From the NCBI GenBank assembly GCA_900552975.1, contig UWSL01000014.1, forward strand, positions 1 to 19,506: a DNA stretch of 19,506 nt. Direction: 5' to 3'. A model generated the notes under the pieces. The model saw only the letters and a program-made list of their open reading frames with translations. It was not told the DNA's origin and made no database searches. Source of the DNA: an uncultured Mycoplasmatota bacterium. Lineage in GTDB: Bacteria > Bacillota_I > Bacilli_A > RF39 > UBA660. Positions 6,868 to 13,953 of the stretch are shown here, piece by piece (position 1 is the first letter of the stretch; every line of letters begins with the position of its first letter). The position numbers and the translations under genes were made by a program.

Positions 6868-7542
6868 ATGGACGTAAGAAATAAATTATATAAAAATCAA
6901 GGAATTCATGTAATTACAGCTTTGTTTACTGTTGAACAAGGAATAACCAAAGTTTTGTTGATAAAACGTAAGAATAAACCTTTTGAAGGAGATTGGGTTT
7001 TGACTGGTGGAGCGTTGTATAATAATGAAGATTTAGAAGAAGGAGCACTTCGTGAATTAGAGGAAAAGACTGGTATTTCAGGAGTAGAAATTAAACAATT
7101 TAAAGCTTTTGGAAAAGTTGATCGTGCACCTGTTATGCGTATGGTGGCAATTGGCTTTATTGGTATTATTGATTCCAAAAGAGTTCATGTTTTACGCGAA
7201 ACTAAAAATACTTCAAATGCTGATTGGTTTCCACTTGATAAGATACCGCCACTTGGTTATGATCATGAAGAAATACTACATGATGCATTAATTGAATTAC
7301 GTAAGCAGATTGTTAAAAGTAATATTTTAAAAAGTTTATTTCCAGATGGGGTAACTATGCCAGAATTACAAAAAACTTATGAAGCTATTTTAAATAAGAA
7401 ATTTGATCGTCGTAATTTTCGAAAAAAAATATTAAATTTGAATTTAATAGAAGATACTAATTTGAGTGATCGTTTTGAAGGTAATAAACCTGCTAAGGTG
7501 TATATGTTTAAAAAAGAAATCGAAGATAAAGAGATTTTTTGA
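6868..7542 (+). CDS. NrtR-type regulator: Nudix-like domain plus winged helix
   Basis: 224 residues. Residues ~10-130 are a Nudix-fold domain; the Nudix box spans G48 to I70 and reads GALYNNEDLEEGALRELEEK, so the last Glu of REUxEE is Lys67. Loss of catalytic Glu is common in NrtR regulators, whose Nudix domain senses ADP-ribose instead of hydrolysing it. Residues ~152-216 match the NrtR winged helix: LFPDGVTMPELQKTYEAIL, FDRRNFRKKIL, then GNKPAKVYMF. NrtR proteins normally repress NAD synthesis or salvage genes. Here the neighbour is a histidine phosphatase 23 bases downstream, and the likely operator lies in the gene's own promoter. Family assignment is strong; the ligand and regulon are not shown, since related Nudix regulators control sugar pathways. 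Confidence 0.88.
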   Translation: MDVRNKLYKNQGIHVITALFTVEQGITKVLLIKRKNKPFEGDWVLTGGALYNNEDLEEGALRELEEKTGISGVEIKQFKAFGKVDRAPVMRMVAIGFIGIIDSKRVHVLRETKNTSNADWFPLDKIPPLGYDHEEILHDALIELRKQIVKSNILKSLFPDGVTMPELQKTYEAILNKKFDRRNFRKKILNLNLIEDTNLSDRFEGNKPAKVYMFKKEIEDKEIF

Positions 7543-7565
7543 GTTAATTAGAAGGAAGAATAAAA

Positions 7566-8125
7566 ATGATATATTTAATGCGTCATGGTCAAGATGATGA
7601 AAATTATATAGGTGGTTGGAGTGATGGATTATTAACAAATGAAGGGGTTGCTGGTGTAATTAAGACAGCCCTTTGGATAAAGGATAATCTTGAAATTAAA
7701 CAAATTATTTGTAGTGATATTAGTCGTGCTCGTCAAACAGCCATGATTGTTAATAAATATTTGAATGTTCCAATTATTTATTCTGATTTGTTAAGAGAAC
7801 AAAATAAAGGAAAACTTAATGGATTATTAAAAGAAGATGTTAAAAGAACTTCATATAAAATTTATTTGAAAAAGGTTAATATTGATACTGTGTTTCCAGA
7901 TGGGGAATCTTTGGAAAGTTTGTATGAAAGAGTTAAAAGTAATATAAATTATTTTATGCAATTTAGTGATGATACTTTGATTATTACACATCGTGGCGTA
8001 ATTAATATGTTTTATTATATTCTTAGAAATATTCCACTTGATATGGATAAAAAAAATTTAAGGTTGATGTTGCATCTGTTCATGCTTTAGATAAAATAAC
8101 AAGAAGTATTAAGAGAATAAACTAA
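7566..8125 (+). pseudogene. Histidine phosphatase (phosphoglycerate-mutase superfamily), frameshifted near 3' end
   Basis: The protein starts MIYLMRHGQDDE with the RHG phosphohistidine motif, and keeps the other pocket residues: Arg in SDISRARQTA, Glu in LLREQ and the second His in LIITHRGVINMF. The start at 7566 has GAAGGAAG upstream. The initial frame ends at 8090 with an atypical tail LRLMLHLFML. Shifting by -1 at a run of eight A (8049-8056) gives FKVDVASVHALDKITRSIKRIN ending at TAA 8125, which resembles the normal C-terminus of this family and stops just before a terminator. So the run has probably lost one A, or the gene relies on slippage, or it is a sequencing error. The core would still fold; substrate unknown. 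Probably co-transcribed with the NrtR-like regulator. Confidence 0.75.
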
Positions 8126-8127
8126 TT

Positions 8128-8156
8128 AAAAAAGATTGTTTGTAACAATCTTTTTT
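8128..8156 (+). terminator. Strong intrinsic terminator after the phosphatase gene
   Basis: AAAAAAGATTGTT (8128-8140) pairs perfectly over 13 bp with 8144-8156 around the 3-base loop TGT, with T-rich ends. It starts 3 bases after the shifted-frame stop at 8125, supporting 8125 as the true end of the phosphatase gene. Confidence 0.92.
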
Positions 8157-8214
8157 AGACATAATTCGACAATTTTTGGAAGATGTTATTGTTATGTTTT
8201 AAATGGTGAATATA

Positions 8215-8391
8215 ATGCGTGTTAGAATGTTTGATGAAAATCATGAGAAGGATTTGGAAAAGAGTATTAATGAATTTCTTAATACAAATAATTGTGATAT
8301 AATTGACATTAAGTATCAATTAGCGATAGCAATGTTTGCAGAAGAACAGATTTATTGCTTTTCCGCAATGATAATATATGAAGAAAAATGA
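8215..8391 (+). CDS. cse60: Cse60-family small protein (DUF2758)
   Basis: 58 residues from ATG 8215; GGTGA at 8205-8209 is the likely ribosome site, so the in-frame ATG at 8203 is too early. The protein reads MRVRMFDENHEKDLEKSINE ... DIIDIKYQLAIA ... EEQIYCFSAMIIYEE, which matches the Bacillus Cse60 family throughout: VFDEEHEKDLE at the start, VIDIKYQ in the middle and EEQIYCFSAMI at the end. In Bacillus the gene belongs to a sporulation sigma-factor regulon, but its molecular role is unknown. No other sporulation gene is recognisable here, so it may serve another purpose in this lineage. It overlaps or abuts the flippase gene (11 bases to its start), suggesting coupling. Confidence 0.85.
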   Translation: MRVRMFDENHEKDLEKSINEFLNTNNCDIIDIKYQLAIAMFAEEQIYCFSAMIIYEEK

Positions 8392-8401
8392 GTGGTTAAA
8401 G

Positions 8402-10042
8402 ATGAAAAAAAGTTCATTTGTTGAAGGAACACTGATAGCAACCTTAGCGATCGTATTTACTAAAATTTTAGGAATGCTTTATGTAATTCCTTTTTATGCG
8501 ATGATAGGAGTACAAGGTAGTGCTTTGTATGCTTATGCTTATAATATTTATGTTATATTTCTAGATATTTCAAGTGCTGGGTTACCGATTGCAATAAGTA
8601 AAATTATAAATGAGTATAATACTTTGGGAATGATGGATGCTAAAACGCGTGCATATCATTTAGGAAAAAAAATAATGGTTTTTTTAGCTATAAGCGTTTT
8701 TGTTATTTTGTTTGTTTTTGCTCCACAAATTGCTCATCTTTTAATAGGGGAATTAACAGGTGGTAATACAGTTGCAGATGTGGCAGCTGCTATCAGATGT
8801 GTTTCTTTTGCCATATTAATTGTACCTTTCTTAAGCGTTTCAAAAGGCTTTTTACAGGGTCATAATATTATTAATGTTTCTAGTATTAGTCAAGTTATTG
8901 AACAAGTCGTTAGAATAACTGTTATTTTAGGTGGTTCTTATTTAATATTAAATGTCTTAAAAGGAACAGTTACGCAAGCTGTTTGTTTATCAGTATTTGG
9001 AGCTTTTTTAGGCGGTTTAGCTGCTTATGCTTATATAAAATATCGTATTAATAAAAGTGATATTGATTTAAATGGAAATAGTATTGATAAGAAGGATGAA
9101 GTAACTAATAAGGATATTGCAAAAAAGATTTTTTCTTATGCTTTGCCATTTATTATTATTAATATCGTTAGTAGTTGTTATAATTTTATAGATATGACTT
9201 TGCTATTAAGAACAATGAATTATTTGAATTTATCAACAAATGATATTGAATTTGCAACTTCAGCAGTAACAACTTGGGCTCCTAAAATTAATATGATTGT
9301 AACAAGTGTAGCGATGGGAATGAGTACTAGCTTAATACCGACAATGGTAAGTGCTTATACTATGAAAAATTGGCGCGAAGTTAATAATAAATTTAATCAA
9401 GCAATTCAGATTATTTTGTTTGTTTCTTTACCAATGACAATTGGGATATCTTTGTTAAGTAGTTCAATATGGTCAATATTTTATGGATATAATGTTAAGG
9501 GAGCTTATATTTTGGCTTTAAATATTTTTGCAGGATTATTTATAAATATTTATATGATAACATCATCTTCGTTACAAGGCTTAAATAAATTTAAAATGGT
9601 TTATTTATCTACAATTACGGGTTTTTTAGCTAATGCATTATTAGATGTACCAATTATGATTTTATATAGTAAAATAAATATACCTCCTTATTTAGGAGCA
9701 ATTACAGCCAGTATTATAGGTTATATGTTAAGTATTATTATTGCTTTTGTATCTTTAGCGAAAACATGTAATTTAAAATATAAAAAGACTTTTAAAGTTC
9801 TATTTAAAATGATATTACCGATTATTTTAATGATAATTGTTGTTGTTATTTTAAAATGGTTAATACCTGTTAATTATGGTAGTAAATTATCATGTATTAT
9901 TTATGATTTTATTATTGGAATTGTCGGAGCTATAGTTTATATTTTTATTTCATTCAAAATGGGAATTGTTGAAGAAGTGTTAGGTCGAGCAATGACAAAT
10001 AGAATATTAAAAAAACTTATCTTTGGTAAGATAAGTATTTAA
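8402..10042 (+). CDS. SpoVB/YtgP (MurJ-like) flippase-family membrane protein
   Basis: 546 residues from ATG 8402, chosen because GAGTGG precedes it; the in-frame ATG 8378 lies inside the end of the previous gene. There are about 14 hydrophobic segments with short loops, typical of the MATE/MVF superfamily. The opening FVEGTLIATLAIVFTKILGM, then ALYAYAYNIYVIFLDISSAGLPIAISK and FLSVSKGFLQGHN, are characteristic of the SpoVB/YtgP branch. YtgP is a lipid II flippase for peptidoglycan synthesis in Bacillus, so transport of lipid-linked wall precursor across the membrane is the best guess; SpoVB and polysaccharide exporters are close alternatives. It fits a wall-making organism and the RodA-like gene at the right edge. 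Its last codons hold the terminator of the convergent gene. Confidence 0.88.
   Translation: MKKSSFVEGTLIATLAIVFTKILGMLYVIPFYAMIGVQGSALYAYAYNIYVIFLDISSAGLPIAISKIINEYNTLGMMDAKTRAYHLGKKIMVFLAISVFVILFVFAPQIAHLLIGELTGGNTVADVAAAIRCVSFAILIVPFLSVSKGFLQGHNIINVSSISQVIEQVVRITVILGGSYLILNVLKGTVTQAVCLSVFGAFLGGLAAYAYIKYRINKSDIDLNGNSIDKKDEVTNKDIAKKIFSYALPFIIINIVSSCYNFIDMTLLLRTMNYLNLSTNDIEFATSAVTTWAPKINMIVTSVAMGMSTSLIPTMVSAYTMKNWREVNNKFNQAIQIILFVSLPMTIGISLLSSSIWSIFYGYNVKGAYILALNIFAGLFINIYMITSSSLQGLNKFKMVYLSTITGFLANALLDVPIMILYSKINIPPYLGAITASIIGYMLSIIIAFVSLAKTCNLKYKKTFKVLFKMILPIILMIIVVVILKWLIPVNYGSKLSCIIYDFIIGIVGAIVYIFISFKMGIVEEVLGRAMTNRILKKLIFGKISI
10009..10036 (-). terminator. Minus-strand terminator inside the 3' end of the flippase gene
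   Basis: ACTTATCTT (10015-10023) and AAGATAAGT (10028-10036) form a 9-bp perfect stem around TGGT. On the minus strand it is followed by seven T (complement of 10009-10015), so it ends the minus-strand gene. On the plus strand no T run follows, so it is directional. Confidence 0.8.
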
Positions 10043-10359
10043 AGCATATACATATTGGAGTAGTTATTTTCGTCAATTTCTAATTTAGAAGTGTTTTCTA
10101 GTTTGGATAATCTTTGGTCTAAACGGTTTATTTGTCTTTCTATTTTGGAAATTCTTTGTTCAAATTCTGAGTTACTTTGAATGCTTGGTCCGGCATAAAA
10201 ACTTGATTCTTCTTTAGCGGCTTGGTATGGACCAAATTGACCTGTTTTGGTCATTTGGGACATGTTTGGCATTGTAGGCATTGTCATGTTGGGAGTTGGG
10301 ATGTAACTTTGAGTTTGAGCATTATAATTTTGAAAGAAAGTATTACGATCTCTTTTCAT
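10039..10359 (-). CDS. Unknown small protein with C-terminal coiled coil
   Basis: 106 residues on the minus strand. AAGGAGG lies seven bases before the ATG at 10359-10357 and only one base from an in-frame ATG at 10365, so 10359 is used. The first ~60 residues are low-complexity (Met, Pro, Thr, Gln, Asn; repeats such as PNMTMPTMPNMSQM). Residues ~64-92, FEQRISKIERQINRLDQRLSKLEN, show a clear heptad pattern and should form a coiled coil. There is no signal peptide or membrane segment. I do not recognise the family; layout (disordered Met/Pro-rich head, short coiled coil, acidic tail) resembles small scaffold or spore-coat-like proteins, but that is only a resemblance. Its stop overlaps that of the flippase gene by 4 bases. 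Divergent from trmB over a 51-base gap. Confidence 0.72.
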   Translation of the reverse strand: MKRDRNTFFQNYNAQTQSYIPTPNMTMPTMPNMSQMTKTGQFGPYQAAKEESSFYAGPSIQSNSEFEQRISKIERQINRLDQRLSKLENTSKLEIDENNYSNMYML

Positions 10360-10410
10360 AGGCATTCCTCCTTATTAAAGTATATGTAAAAATAAGAAAG
10401 TAGTGATAAA

Positions 10411-11049
10411 ATGAGAATTAGAAAAATAAAAAATGCTTTAGAAATAGTTAATAATAGTTCGTATGTTTTAAACTTTGCTAAAGCTAAAAATAGTAAAGGA
10501 AAGTTTGCTGATCAAGTATTTGGTAATGAAAAACCATTGCATGTAGAAATAGGAATGGGTAAGGGAGACTTTATAATAGCAATGGCTAAAAAATATCCTG
10601 ATGTTAATTTTGTAGGGATTGAAATGTATGAAAGTGTTGTTTGTCGTGCTCTTAAAAAGTTAGAAAGTGAACATTTAGATAATGTGAAAATAATATGTAT
10701 TGATGCAATAGCTTTAGGGGAAATATTTGCAAATGAAATTGATACAATATATTTAAATTTTAGTGATCCATGGCCTAAAAAACGTCATGCTAAAAGAAGG
10801 TTGACAGCAGAGACCTATTTAAAAATTTATGATAATCTTTTAAAAGATAATGGTTTAATTATTCAAAAAACTGATAGTGTGTTATTATTTGAAAGTTCTA
10901 TTATTAGTTTAAGTCAACATGGTTATGTTATTGATGATATTTCTTTAGATTTACATAATAGTGAGCGAGATAATGTAATGACTGAATATGAAAGAAAGTT
11001 TAGTAGTCAAGGAATTAAAATAAATTATTTAAAAGCACATAAAAAATAA
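10411..11049 (+). CDS. trmB: tRNA (guanine-N7)-methyltransferase TrmB
   Basis: 212 residues, normal size for Gram-positive TrmB, which makes m7G46 in tRNA variable loops from S-adenosylmethionine. Motifs are complete: MRIRKIKNA start, SAM-binding HVEIGMGKGDFIIAMAK (about 44-60) with FVGIEMYESV after it, IDAIAL loop, and the TrmB signature YLNFSDPWPKKRHAKRRLT (about 118-136). The C-terminus has the usual TEYERKFSSQGIKINYLKA. The start ATG has only a weak GTGATAA context. It begins 51 bases from the divergent coiled-coil gene and is followed by a separate promoter for the lipoprotein operon. Confidence 0.96.
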   Translation: MRIRKIKNALEIVNNSSYVLNFAKAKNSKGKFADQVFGNEKPLHVEIGMGKGDFIIAMAKKYPDVNFVGIEMYESVVCRALKKLESEHLDNVKIICIDAIALGEIFANEIDTIYLNFSDPWPKKRHAKRRLTAETYLKIYDNLLKDNGLIIQKTDSVLLFESSIISLSQHGYVIDDISLDLHNSERDNVMTEYERKFSSQGIKINYLKAHKK

Positions 11050-11072
11050 ATATTTTAATTTGACTTTAGAAA

Positions 11073-11081
11073 TGATATAAT
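11073..11081 (+). promoter_or_regulatory. Extended -10 promoter of the lipoprotein operon
   Basis: TGA followed by a perfect TATAAT (11076-11081). The nearby TTGACT (11060-11065) is only ten bases upstream, too near to be its -35, so this is read as an extended -10 promoter. It lies 24 bases before the GTG start. Confidence 0.6.
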
Positions 11082-11105
11082 TTAGGTGTAAGAGTGGTGA
11101 AATAT

Positions 11106-11747
11106 GTGAAGAAAAAAATGATTCTTACTGTTTTTATGTGTATTGTTTTGTGTGGATGTACACCAATACAAAAAATGTCATTAAAAGAAGTTGTTAATAA
11201 TGGAACTGAACGAAAAGTTTCTGTATATAATAAATATCGTAAAGGTTATAAGTATAATACACCTAAAGGATTAGATGTTCTTGATAATACAGAGTATAAT
11301 GAAGTTATTTATAGTTCAGATTATATATATTATCTTTATGTTGATGCTGTAAGTTATTATAACAAGGTAATTGAAAAGTATAAACAAAATAATTCATCTT
11401 ATGTATCTATGCCAATTGATTATGAAGATAAATATGGTTATTTAGAAATAAATGAGTTGAAAAGTGGTAAGTATCTTGTTGAAATTATGTATAATTATGC
11501 TAAAATGGAAGTAATAGTAAAGAAAGATGATATAAATGTGGTAGTTGCAAATGCAATGAGTGTTTTAACTTCTATTAAGTTTAATAATAGTGTTTTGGAT
11601 ACATACTTAAGTGAAGAAAATTCTCAATTTAGAGAGTTTGAATTTAATATATTTGAAACTGCTTCAACTGATAGTCAGTATTTACAAGCAGTCGAAGAAG
11701 ATATATATGACGAAGATGAGATACATGATTCAGACTTGATTGACTAA
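11106..11747 (+). CDS. Putative lipoprotein of unknown function
   Basis: 213 residues if started at GTG 11106, which leaves room for the AGTGGTGA ribosome site; upstream in-frame GTG codons at 11094 and 11097 overlap that site. MKKKMILTVFMCIVLCGC is a lipoprotein signal peptide with lipobox L15-C16-G17-C18, so Cys18 should be lipid-modified and the protein held on the outer face of the membrane. The body is rich in Tyr, Asn, Lys and Asp (KYRKGYKYNTPKGLDVL; SSDYIYYLYVDAVSYYNK) with alternating strand-like patterns; the last ~35 residues are strongly acidic. I do not recognise the family. The next gene starts 14 bases downstream, so the two are probably one transcript. Confidence 0.75.
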   Translation: MKKKMILTVFMCIVLCGCTPIQKMSLKEVVNNGTERKVSVYNKYRKGYKYNTPKGLDVLDNTEYNEVIYSSDYIYYLYVDAVSYYNKVIEKYKQNNSSYVSMPIDYEDKYGYLEINELKSGKYLVEIMYNYAKMEVIVKKDDINVVVANAMSVLTSIKFNNSVLDTYLSEENSQFREFEFNIFETASTDSQYLQAVEEDIYDEDEIHDSDLID

Positions 11748-11761
11748 GGATGGTGTAAAAT

Positions 11762-13144
11762 ATGGGATTATTTGGAAAAATAAAAAATATTTTATTTGAA
11801 GATGAAGAAGAAGTAGAAGAAACAATGCCTGTTTTTACAAAGGACGAAGTAAAACCTGTGAAAAAAGAGGAAGTTGTTGATACAGAGAAAGAAGAACCAA
11901 TTAAAGTTGTCCCAGGTTCGAGATTTAAAAATGTTAAGAGAGATATTGATTTATCTTTTGATGAAAAAGATGTTTTAGATGAAGTAGTAAGTTCCTATTC
12001 GAATTCGGCTCCTGTGGAAAATAAAGAACATATACCAGAGAAAAAAGAAGAGGAAGTTGTAAAGAAAGCAGAACCAGAAAATAAATCACCTTTTCTATCT
12101 TTTGATGAAGATGAATTTGATCGCTTAAATTCGCGTATCAATAGAAATGAAGAAAAAGTTCGTCGTAAAGAAAAAGAAGAGAAGAAAGAAAAATTAAATT
12201 ATCAGGAAACTGCTAGAAGAGCTAATAATAATTACTCTTCAACAACTCCTAATCGTAATGTATTTGAACATAGTTTAAATAATAACACTGTGATGAATAA
12301 TGGGCGTAAACCTTTTACACCATCGCCAGTTATATCACCTGTTTATGGTATTTTAGATAAAAATTATAAAAAAGGTGATATAGTTGATCGTGATAATCCT
12401 GATGATATTGTTAGAGTTAAAATAGATAAGGTTAAGACTAGTAAGCCTGAAGCAATTGATGAACTTATTTATCATGAAGAAAAACATACTACTTATGAAG
12501 CGCCTAAACATGTTTCTCATGAGAATAATGTGACTGCTAAACATCAAGAAATTGATTTGGACTATGTTAGAAAAAAAGCATATGGTACTAAAGATTATCT
12601 AAATGATGAAGATGAGCAAAATTTAGATATTAAGTCAGTAGAAAAAAAAGAAACTAAAGTTGATCAAGAACTTGATGATATTGATCATATAGTAACTAGT
12701 TCTAAACGTTCAGAGCCAAGAATTGAAGAAACAATGGATTTGTTTAAAGATGAATCACCTGTTAAAGATGTTAAAATAGACCAAAATAATAAACTTGATG
12801 ATAATGTTAATGATATAATTAAATTGCATGAAGATGATGAAGAATTGATTACACCAACTACTTCTGAAACTACTGATTCTTCTAGAGATAAAGATATTAG
12901 TGATTTGATTTTAGATGATATGGAAAAGAATGAAGATGTTGTAGTTCATCGTGGACGTGCTCTAGAAGATTTAGAAAAAACAAGTACATTACAAATACTT
13001 GATGATATTGAAAAAGAATTAAATTCAATTAAACCTATAAGTAAAAATGAAGAAAAAAATGAAGAAAATGATGATACTTTAGAAGATGATTTGTTTAACC
13101 TAATTGATTCAATGTATGAAGGAGGAGATGAAGAAGATGATTAG
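11762..13144 (+). CDS. Long acidic, mostly disordered protein with an SPVYGILDKNY motif
   Basis: 460 residues; over a third are Asp, Glu and Lys, and most of the chain should be disordered. Two points stand out. The N-terminus MGLFGKIKNILFEDEEE looks like the amphipathic membrane-targeting helix and acidic linker that opens SepF-type division proteins. Residues ~185-209, PFTPSPVISPVYGILDKNY followed by KKGDIV, form the only ordered-looking block, followed by VRVKIDKVK. I recall such a block in uncharacterised Bacilli proteins but cannot name a family. Lys/Glu-rich helices at ~125-150 may form a short coiled coil. ATG 11762 has GGATGGTG upstream. The stop overlaps the next gene by eight bases, so it is coupled to the DUF948-like and YtxH genes. 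A peripheral membrane or division role is inferred only. Confidence 0.75.
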   Translation: MGLFGKIKNILFEDEEEVEETMPVFTKDEVKPVKKEEVVDTEKEEPIKVVPGSRFKNVKRDIDLSFDEKDVLDEVVSSYSNSAPVENKEHIPEKKEEEVVKKAEPENKSPFLSFDEDEFDRLNSRINRNEEKVRRKEKEEKKEKLNYQETARRANNNYSSTTPNRNVFEHSLNNNTVMNNGRKPFTPSPVISPVYGILDKNYKKGDIVDRDNPDDIVRVKIDKVKTSKPEAIDELIYHEEKHTTYEAPKHVSHENNVTAKHQEIDLDYVRKKAYGTKDYLNDEDEQNLDIKSVEKKETKVDQELDDIDHIVTSSKRSEPRIEETMDLFKDESPVKDVKIDQNNKLDDNVNDIIKLHEDDEELITPTTSETTDSSRDKDISDLILDDMEKNEDVVVHRGRALEDLEKTSTLQILDDIEKELNSIKPISKNEEKNEENDDTLEDDLFNLIDSMYEGGDEEDD

Positions 13145-13421
13145 TTTTTTACAGACTTTTTTACCTTTAGTAATTTATATTTTATTAATAATTTTATTAG
13201 TAGTGGGAATAATATTAGGTATAAGATCTATTCAGACTTTGAATAAAGTTGATAAAGTTGTAGATGATGTTAATGATAAAGTACAATCATTAAATGGATT
13301 TTTCAACTTAGTAGATTTTACTACTGATAAGATTGTTTCAATTACTGATAAAGTAGTTGAAGGTGTTTCTGGTCTTATTGGTGGAGTATTTAGAAAAAGA
13401 AACAAAAAAGAGGAGGAATAA
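13137..13421 (+). CDS. DUF948-like (YtxG-type) small membrane protein
   Basis: 94 residues from ATG 13137, nine bases after GGAGGAG (13121-13127); the ATG at 13128 abuts that site and is unlikely. Residues 4-29 are one membrane helix (FLQTFLPLVIYILLIILLVV); then comes a helical stretch with repeated VDKVVDDVNDKVQSLN and DKIVSITDKVVEGV heptads and a basic-acidic tail. Size, single N-terminal helix and position directly before a YtxH gene match the Bacillus ytxG-ytxH arrangement (DUF948 then YtxH), which is a general stress pair there. The start overlaps the upstream gene by eight bases, so translation is coupled. Confidence 0.75.
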   Translation: MISFLQTFLPLVIYILLIILLVVGIILGIRSIQTLNKVDKVVDDVNDKVQSLNGFFNLVDFTTDKIVSITDKVVEGVSGLIGGVFRKRNKKEEE

Positions 13422-13422
13422 T

Positions 13423-13866
13423 ATGGCAGAAAATAAAAAATGTGGACTTGGAACATTTGTAGCTGGAGCAGCTGTTGGTGTTGGATTAGGATTACTTTTT
13501 GCTCCTAAATCTGGTGCTGAAACAAGAAAAGAATTGAAAGAAAAAATGGATGAACTTTTACAAAATATTAAAGAAATAAAAATGGATGATGTAAAAGAAA
13601 ATTTACAAAATAAAATAGAAGAAATTAAAGAAGATTTAGCTGATTTAGATAAAGAAAAAGTTTTAAGTATAGCTCGTGAAAAGGCTGAACAAATCAAAGA
13701 AAAATTAGATGAATTAGTAAAAACAGCTAAAGAAAAAGCTTCTCCAGTAGTACAAAAAACAGTAGATGATGTTAAAGCAAAAACAATTACTGTTTTAAAA
13801 GATGTTATTAATAAACTTGAGAAAGAAGAAAACAAAAAAAGTATAAAGAAAAAAGATACTAAATAA
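13423..13866 (+). CDS. YtxH-domain protein
   Basis: 147 residues from ATG 13423, only one base after the previous stop, with GAGGAGG at 13410-13416 inside the preceding codons. The N-terminus GLGTFVAGAAVGVGLGLLFAPKSGAETRKELKEK is the YtxH signature: one short Gly/Ala-rich membrane helix, then LFAPKSG-E-R. The remainder is a long amphipathic, Lys/Glu-rich helix with repeated KEKxDEL-type units, resembling LEA-like or apolipoprotein-like helices. YtxH proteins are small envelope proteins linked to stress in Bacillus; biochemical function unknown. Third gene of a tightly coupled set with the acidic protein and the DUF948-like protein. Ends in a terminator. Confidence 0.88.
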   Translation: MAENKKCGLGTFVAGAAVGVGLGLLFAPKSGAETRKELKEKMDELLQNIKEIKMDDVKENLQNKIEEIKEDLADLDKEKVLSIAREKAEQIKEKLDELVKTAKEKASPVVQKTVDDVKAKTITVLKDVINKLEKEENKKSIKKKDTK

Positions 13867-13879
13867 TGTATCTTTTTTT
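13849..13879 (+). terminator. Intrinsic terminator overlapping the end of the YtxH gene
   Basis: AAAAAAGATAC (13849-13859) pairs with GTATCTTTTTT (13868-13878) around an 8-base loop containing the TAA stop. T-rich 3' arm completes a standard terminator. Confidence 0.88.
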
Positions 13880-13900
13880 GCGTTTAGCATTTTTTTTTAG

Positions 13901-13929
13901 TTGATAAAAAAAGTCTAAAATGATATTAT
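13901..13929 (+). promoter_or_regulatory. Promoter of the cadherin-like surface-protein gene
   Basis: TTGATA (13901-13906), a 17-base spacer ending in TGA, and TATTAT (13924-13929). The start codon of the gene lies 25 bases further on, after AAGGA. Confidence 0.7.
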
Positions 13930-13953
13930 TAATAGTAGTAAGGATAGATTAAT

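Noticed and set aside
6906..7178. Minus-strand and alternative-frame open frames inside the NrtR-like gene
   Set aside because: They lie over a clearly conserved Nudix domain and show no start signals.
7531..8391. TGA read as tryptophan (Mycoplasma code)
   Set aside because: Tryptophans in all conserved motifs are TGG, and TGA ends the NrtR-like and Cse60 genes at natural lengths.
13338..13835. Long minus-strand open frame opposite the YtxH gene
   Set aside because: A Ser/Phe-rich antisense product of Lys/Glu-rich codons with no plausible ribosome site; it covers two well-supported genes on the other strand.
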